This document shows, piece after piece, positions 15,274-18,416 of a stretch of 18,416 nucleotides of DNA. Source of the DNA: JBBRQP01 sp038226175 (GTDB taxonomy: Bacteria > Cyanobacteriota > Cyanobacteriia > Gloeobacterales > Anthocerotibacteraceae); assembly GCA_038226175.1 (NCBI GenBank), contig JBBRQP010000064.1, forward strand, positions 1 through 18,416, read 5' to 3'. How positions within the stretch are numbered: position 1 is the stretch's first letter; every line of letters starts with the position of its first letter. Below the pieces are notes generated by a model that had not been told where the DNA came from, did no database searches, and was given only the letters and a program-made list of their open reading frames with translations. The position numbers were made by a program, and so were the translations under genes.

Positions 15274-15413
15274 ACCGAACCGCTCATGTTGTTTGTTGGA
15301 CGAATACCTGTATTGATCAATAACCGGTCTGCGTCGTTCGTTTTAAAACGTCTTCTTGTTACGGTGAAGTTCAATGTTTAAGGTTTTGCGATGTCTTGAT
15401 TCCATGGCTTAGG
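15274..15413. other. Intergenic stretch with a 12-base perfect palindrome
   Basis: No gene is seen between the reductase remnant and the hydrolase stop. It contains the perfect palindrome CGTTTTAAAACG at 15339-15350, which could be an operator or chance. No rho-independent terminator is evident. Confidence 0.3.
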
Positions 15414-16234
15414 TCAATCCTTGATGAACGCCAGCAGGTCAGCGTTGATCTGCTCCGCGTGTGTGGTGGGCATCCCGTGCGGCAATCCAGGGTAGGATTT
15501 CAGCGTCCCGTGCTTCAAGAGTTTGACCGACTGTGCTCCGGTAGTAGCGAAGGGGCAGATCTGGTCGTCCTCGCCATGCATCACTAGCACCGGAATATCG
15601 ATCAGGTCTAGATCATCGTAAAACTCGGTTTCGGAGAAAGCCTTGATGCACTCATATTGAGCCTGGATGCTACCTATCATGCCCTGCCGCCACCAGTTCT
15701 CTCGCATTCCTTCGGAGATGCTGCGCCCGGACGATTGAAGCCGTAGAACGGCATCGTAAAGTCTTTGTAAAACTGCGGACGATGGTTCGCTGTGCTGTCA
15801 CGGAGTCCATCAAGGACTTCTTTCGGAACGCCATCAGGATTCTTTTCTGACTTCATGAGGAGCGGAGGAATCGAGCTGATGAGAACTGCCTTGACCACGC
15901 GACCCTTGCCGTGTCGGGCGACATAGCGCGTTACCTCACCTCCGCCCGTGGAGTGACCGATGTGAATAGCTTCCTTGAGATCGAGCTTTGTGACCAGTTC
16001 GGCTACGTCAGCCGCGTAGGTGTCCATGTTGTGGCCTTTATCCGTCTGGGTAGAACGACCATGTCCGCGGCGATCATGAGCGATAACCCGGTAGCCGTGT
16101 CCCAGGAAGAACATCATCTGAGCGTCCCAGTCGTCCGCACAGAGCGGCCAGCCGTGGCTAAAGACGATGGGCTGTCCTGTACCCCAGTCTTTGTAATAGA
16201 TCTGCGTGCCGTCTTGGGTTGTAATTGTACTCAT
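15414..16234 (-). pseudogene. Chloroperoxidase/arylesterase-like alpha/beta hydrolase, interrupted by a single-base frameshift
   Basis: The family contains cofactor-free haloperoxidases and esterases. The N-terminal part (from ATG 16234) has FSHGWPL (oxyanion hole, about 25-31), AHDRRGHGRS, and the nucleophile elbow GHSTGGGE with S95. The C-terminal part has VLVMHGEDDQI (catalytic Asp) and LPHGMPTTHA (catalytic His). The frame breaks after FNRPGA near base 15722. The family sequence resumes in another frame as SISEGMRENWWRQGM, and restoring one base (an A, GCAGC to GCAAGC) gives a continuous protein of about 273 residues, the normal length. The start is supported by AGGAG 4 bases upstream. 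Sampled lines of this gene have higher G+C (about 53-60%) than the flanking genes, which suggests acquisition by transfer. It is either recently broken or affected by a sequencing error. Confidence 0.88.
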
Positions 16235-16577
16235 GTGGCTCCTAGATAAGTTGGGCTGAAAACTTTCTCGTTTGTATCCGGTTCTTAAATTGGCTGTCGA
16301 GTCGCTTAGTTCTTTCGTGATGCTTCGCTTGGTCGTGAAGAGAATTCACCTAAACTTCAATCCGTTGTCCTCATTCTTCAACATTGACCCCATTTAGAAC
16401 ACTCAACTTCCCTGAGTTAAGCGGCGATTTAGGTGATGTCTCCCTAAAGACAGATCTTCTTTTAGGATTACTGAGAAAACCAATCCGGACTTAACAAACC
16501 TGCTAGCCTTTTGGTAAGTGGGAAGAAACGCAGTGCTTTACTCAAGTTTTATATGCTCTATCACCCCTTCCTTACCG
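16235..16577. other. Divergent intergenic region with an array of TTTAGG/CCTAAA motifs
   Basis: No gene is apparent in this 343-base stretch between the divergent hydrolase and NB-ARC genes. It carries four exact copies of one hexamer in alternating orientation: CCTAAA 16349-16354, TTTAGG 16428-16433, CCTAAA 16443-16448 and TTTAGG 16461-16466. The first pair is part of a 9-base inverted repeat (TCACCTAAA 16346-16354 with TTTAGGTGA 16428-16436). The last pair could form a small hairpin. This may be a regulator binding region or the trace of an old insertion; neither is proven. Confidence 0.4.
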
Positions 16578-17963
16578 ATGAATTCCAATAGTGCTAAATC
16601 TAAGCAAGGACATTCTATCTCTGGACGGGCCAGAGGAATGGTTTTATCGCCTCACGGGTGGCAGCGGTTTCAAGCTGCAAAGCAGCAGGCGCAAGCAGCA
16701 GAAACACTTGGCAAGCACTTCACCCAAGAGGACTTGAACGACCGTACCCAGCTTTCTCTTAATACCCTAGCTCGCATTCTCAAACGCGAACTAGGGGTTG
16801 ACCGCCAATCCCTAGATTATCTTTTCCAGGCCTTTGGGCTGGAGTTGACGAAGGCAGATTATATGTCGCCCATGGTGGCAGCAGAAGAGCCAGAAGGCCG
16901 ATGGGCAAATCCTCAACAGGATTGGGATAATGCAGTCGATACATCAGTGTTTTATGGTCGTGAAAGTGAACTCGCGCAACTGTGGGAATGGATTGTATCG
17001 GAGCGTTGCCGTATGGTAAGTCTGCTAGGAATTGGCGGAATTGGCAAAAGCACAATCGCCGTCCAAGCTGCAGACCAGATGCAAGCAGAGTTTGAAATCA
17101 TCGTGTGGCGCAGCCTCGTCAATGCTCCGCCATTAGAGCAACTCTTAGCAAGCCTGCTGAAGTTTCTGATGCCGCTTCAGGGGAAAGATTACGTCATTCC
17201 CAAGACGCTTACTGAACAGGTCTCGCAAGTGATGAAGTTTTTGCGATCACGGCGCTGTCTACTTATTTTAGATAATGCCGAAACGATTTTGCACCGCGAG
17301 CAGGTCGGACAATGGCGATCGGGCTATCAAGCGTATGGAAAATGGCTCAGGACAATGGGAGAAACACCTCACCAAAGCTGTTTGCTACTCACCAGTCGAG
17401 AAAATCCACGAGAAATGGCGCTGATGGAGGACGAACGAGGTGTCGTGAGATCGCTTCTCTTACGTGGACTCACGACCGATCACGGCCGCGCCATCTTCCG
17501 GCAAAAGGGAGCGTTTACAGGTTCACAAGCCGAATGGAGTACCCTCATCCAGCACTACGGTGGCAATCCTCTAGCACTGAAGATGGTGGCTGCTGCGACC
17601 CAGGAATTATTTAACGGCAACATTGCAGAGGTTTTAACCTATGCAGCTCAGGGAACTTTTGTCTTTGATGACATTCGTGACTTGCTCGATCGTCAGTTCA
17701 ATCGCTTATCGGAAGCGGAACAGAAAACATTATTCTGGTTTGCGATTCACCGTGAGCCAGTGACGCTTGCAGAAATGCGTGAAAATATAGTCGATCTAGC
17801 CGCTCAACAAGGCATACCCCAACAAGTAACTTCCTTGATCCGGCGCTCATTGCTAGAAAAAACGGAGGGGCTATTCTTTTTGCAGCCGGTTGTGATGGCG
17901 TATGTCACACAACGATTCATTCAAAAGGTTTGCAGAGATTTTGAGTCACAGCAAATTGACTGA
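16578..17963 (+). CDS. STAND-class NB-ARC ATPase lacking a C-terminal repeat/sensor domain
   Basis: The 461-residue product has an N-terminal helical, HTH-like domain common in cyanobacterial NB-ARC proteins (about residues 16-95, with GMVLSPHGWQRF, LNDRTQLSLNTLARIL and LFQAFGLEL). An NB-ARC switch domain follows: P-loop GIGGIGKS (151-158), Walker B LLILDNAE (228-235), sensor LLLTSRE (269-275), GGNPLAL (328-334), and a winged helix to about residue 445. Relatives usually continue with WD40, TPR or pentapeptide repeats that sense a ligand. Here the protein stops about 20 residues after the winged helix, and a hairpin terminator follows within 6 bases. It is either a short form or a truncated one. 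ATG 16578 is chosen; a GTG at 16518 would add 20 unlikely residues. A signalling, regulatory or defence role is inferred only. Confidence 0.82.
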   Translation: MNSNSAKSKQGHSISGRARGMVLSPHGWQRFQAAKQQAQAAETLGKHFTQEDLNDRTQLSLNTLARILKRELGVDRQSLDYLFQAFGLELTKADYMSPMVAAEEPEGRWANPQQDWDNAVDTSVFYGRESELAQLWEWIVSERCRMVSLLGIGGIGKSTIAVQAADQMQAEFEIIVWRSLVNAPPLEQLLASLLKFLMPLQGKDYVIPKTLTEQVSQVMKFLRSRRCLLILDNAETILHREQVGQWRSGYQAYGKWLRTMGETPHQSCLLLTSRENPREMALMEDERGVVRSLLLRGLTTDHGRAIFRQKGAFTGSQAEWSTLIQHYGGNPLALKMVAAATQELFNGNIAEVLTYAAQGTFVFDDIRDLLDRQFNRLSEAEQKTLFWFAIHREPVTLAEMRENIVDLAAQQGIPQQVTSLIRRSLLEKTEGLFFLQPVVMAYVTQRFIQKVCRDFESQQID

Positions 17964-17968
17964 TATAG

Positions 17969-18001
17969 AGTTACCTACTCAGTTCTAGGTAGGTAACTTT
18001 T
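17969..18001 (+). terminator. Rho-independent terminator after the NB-ARC gene
   Basis: A perfect 10-base-pair stem, AGTTACCTAC (17969-17978) with GTAGGTAACT (17989-17998), encloses a 10-base loop and runs into TTTT (17998-18001). It starts 6 bases after the NB-ARC stop codon. The stem is only moderately GC-rich. Confidence 0.7.
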
Positions 18002-18040
18002 CTAAGTACAAAGATGCTGTTTTAAGGCAATGAGTTTTAC

Positions 18041-18286
18041 CTACTTGATCACAATCTTATAAGTACGCCACGCTGCGCCGCGCCACGCCAAACGGCGCAT
18101 GGATTGATAATCGAGACCTGTATTTTTGAGTGCTTGATTTAAGTTGATGCCACGACGCATTTGAACTACAAAGTTTTGAGTTCTACTATAAAGATTTGCT
18201 CGACGGGAGATCAGCTTTTTATCAACACTGACTTTTAATCCCAAAAGAACATCATCAGTTGTGGCATTGTAACCACTACAGCGGTT
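18041..18286 (-). CDS. Hypothetical protein fragment or IS-flanking ORF
   Basis: I do not recognise this product. The open frame runs from 18337 to TAG 18041 (98 codons), but its first part overlaps the transposase end in another frame, so the real coding part, if any, lies left of about 18286. The last 55 residues look protein-like: RRANLYSRTQNFVVQMRRGINLNQAL, then TGLDYQSMRRLAWRG, basic and helix-prone, a possible HTH. No ATG with a ribosome binding site is seen near its start; an internal TTG (codon for the L of LGLKV) is possible. It may be a gene that lost its 5' end to the insertion sequence. A 7-base-pair hairpin (TGCGCCG 18074-18080 with CGGCGCA 18093-18099) and two CGCCACGC copies lie inside it. 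Confidence 0.35.
   Translation of the reverse strand, partial: NRCSGYNATTDDVLLGLKVSVDKKLISRRANLYSRTQNFVVQMRRGINLNQALKNTGLDYQSMRRLAWRGAAWRTYKIVIK
18271..18286. repeat. Short inverted repeat just past the transposase stop, possible IS end
   Basis: AACCACTACAGCGGTT reads as arms AACCAC/GCGGTT with one mismatch. It begins 1 base beyond the transposase stop codon and could belong to the terminal repeat of the insertion sequence. The other IS end is outside the window, so this cannot be confirmed here. Confidence 0.25.
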
Positions 18287-18287
18287 T

Positions 18288-18416
18288 TCATACGGATGTA
18301 CCAAGATAACCAGAGTGAGTGAACCAACCTTTCGCATCAGTTTCTGTAATACGCTTTAGCCCTTGTCCTATCGCTTCTTCAAGACTTTCTTTGTCACGCT
18401 TGCCTTGGGAGCGTAG
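18288..18416 (-). mobile_element. C-terminal end of an IS630-like transposase, continuing beyond the window
   Basis: Reading the minus strand from the last base, 42 codons are open up to TGA at 18290-18288. The end of this peptide, EAIGQGLKRITETDAKGWFTHSGY, resembles the C-terminus of IS630-family DDE transposases, which commonly end in an AIxxGLxxIT...WFxHxGY pattern. Catalytic residues lie outside the window, so whether the element is intact is unknown. It marks the right border as mobile DNA, next to the NB-ARC gene and the unrecognised ORF. Confidence 0.65.

Noticed and set aside
15396..16249. Plus-strand frames of 63 and 112 codons opposite the broken hydrolase
   Set aside because: They are antisense shadows of the hydrolase coding strand and show no domain.
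1..18416. tRNA, rRNA, CRISPR arrays or HIP1 repeats
   Set aside because: No cloverleaf, regularly spaced direct repeats or GCGATCGC octamers were seen in the intergenic stretches.

Overview
The window is a gene-dense piece of a cyanobacterial chromosome. An oxidative Mg-protoporphyrin IX monomethyl ester cyclase (AcsF), a Ycf39-type photosystem II assembly factor, HemE, a class I fructose-1,6-bisphosphatase and, in the last part, a cyanobacterial-style NB-ARC ATPase point to an oxygenic phototroph. I cannot name the genus; base composition is moderate and I see no exact HIP1 (GCGATCGC) repeats.

Layout. 1-573: C-terminal part of an alpha/beta hydrolase (+), probably frameshifted. 570-1604: hemE (-). 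1767-3978: four plus-strand genes, namely a small two-helix membrane protein, a Nudix hydrolase, ycf39 and a gamma-carbonic-anhydrase-like protein. 3956-4249: a small exported protein (-). 4479-10772: plus-strand run of acsF, a giant AsmA/TamB-like membrane-anchored protein and recN. 10869-13367 (-): a DUF4434 TIM-barrel protein, a macro-domain gene broken by one missing base, and class I fbp. 13373-14622 (+): a DUF3293 protein translationally coupled to a SpoU/TrmH-type RNA methyltransferase. 14619-15155 (-): an exported protein made of two copies of a two-cysteine module.

From about 15160 to the right end the region looks accessory. It holds a 14-codon remnant of a Rossmann-fold reductase, a chloroperoxidase-like alpha/beta hydrolase broken by a one-base deletion, a long intergenic region with an array of TTTAGG/CCTAAA motifs, a STAND (NB-ARC) ATPase that stops just after its winged helix and has its own hairpin terminator, an unrecognised ORF, and the C-terminal end of an IS630-like transposase running off the window.

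How the genes work together. hemE and acsF act in the tetrapyrrole/chlorophyll pathway, and Ycf39 connects chlorophyll supply to photosystem II assembly, although the three are not in one operon. fbp and the gamma-CA-like gene are carbon-metabolism genes.

The clearest non-routine signals are three genes that each regain full family similarity if one base is restored (near 104-109, 12335-12338 and 15722), the repeat-less STAND protein, the tandem two-cysteine exported protein, and the mobile/decaying right end. I do not see a clearly new multi-gene system; the DUF4434-macro pair and the short STAND gene are the best candidates for follow-up.
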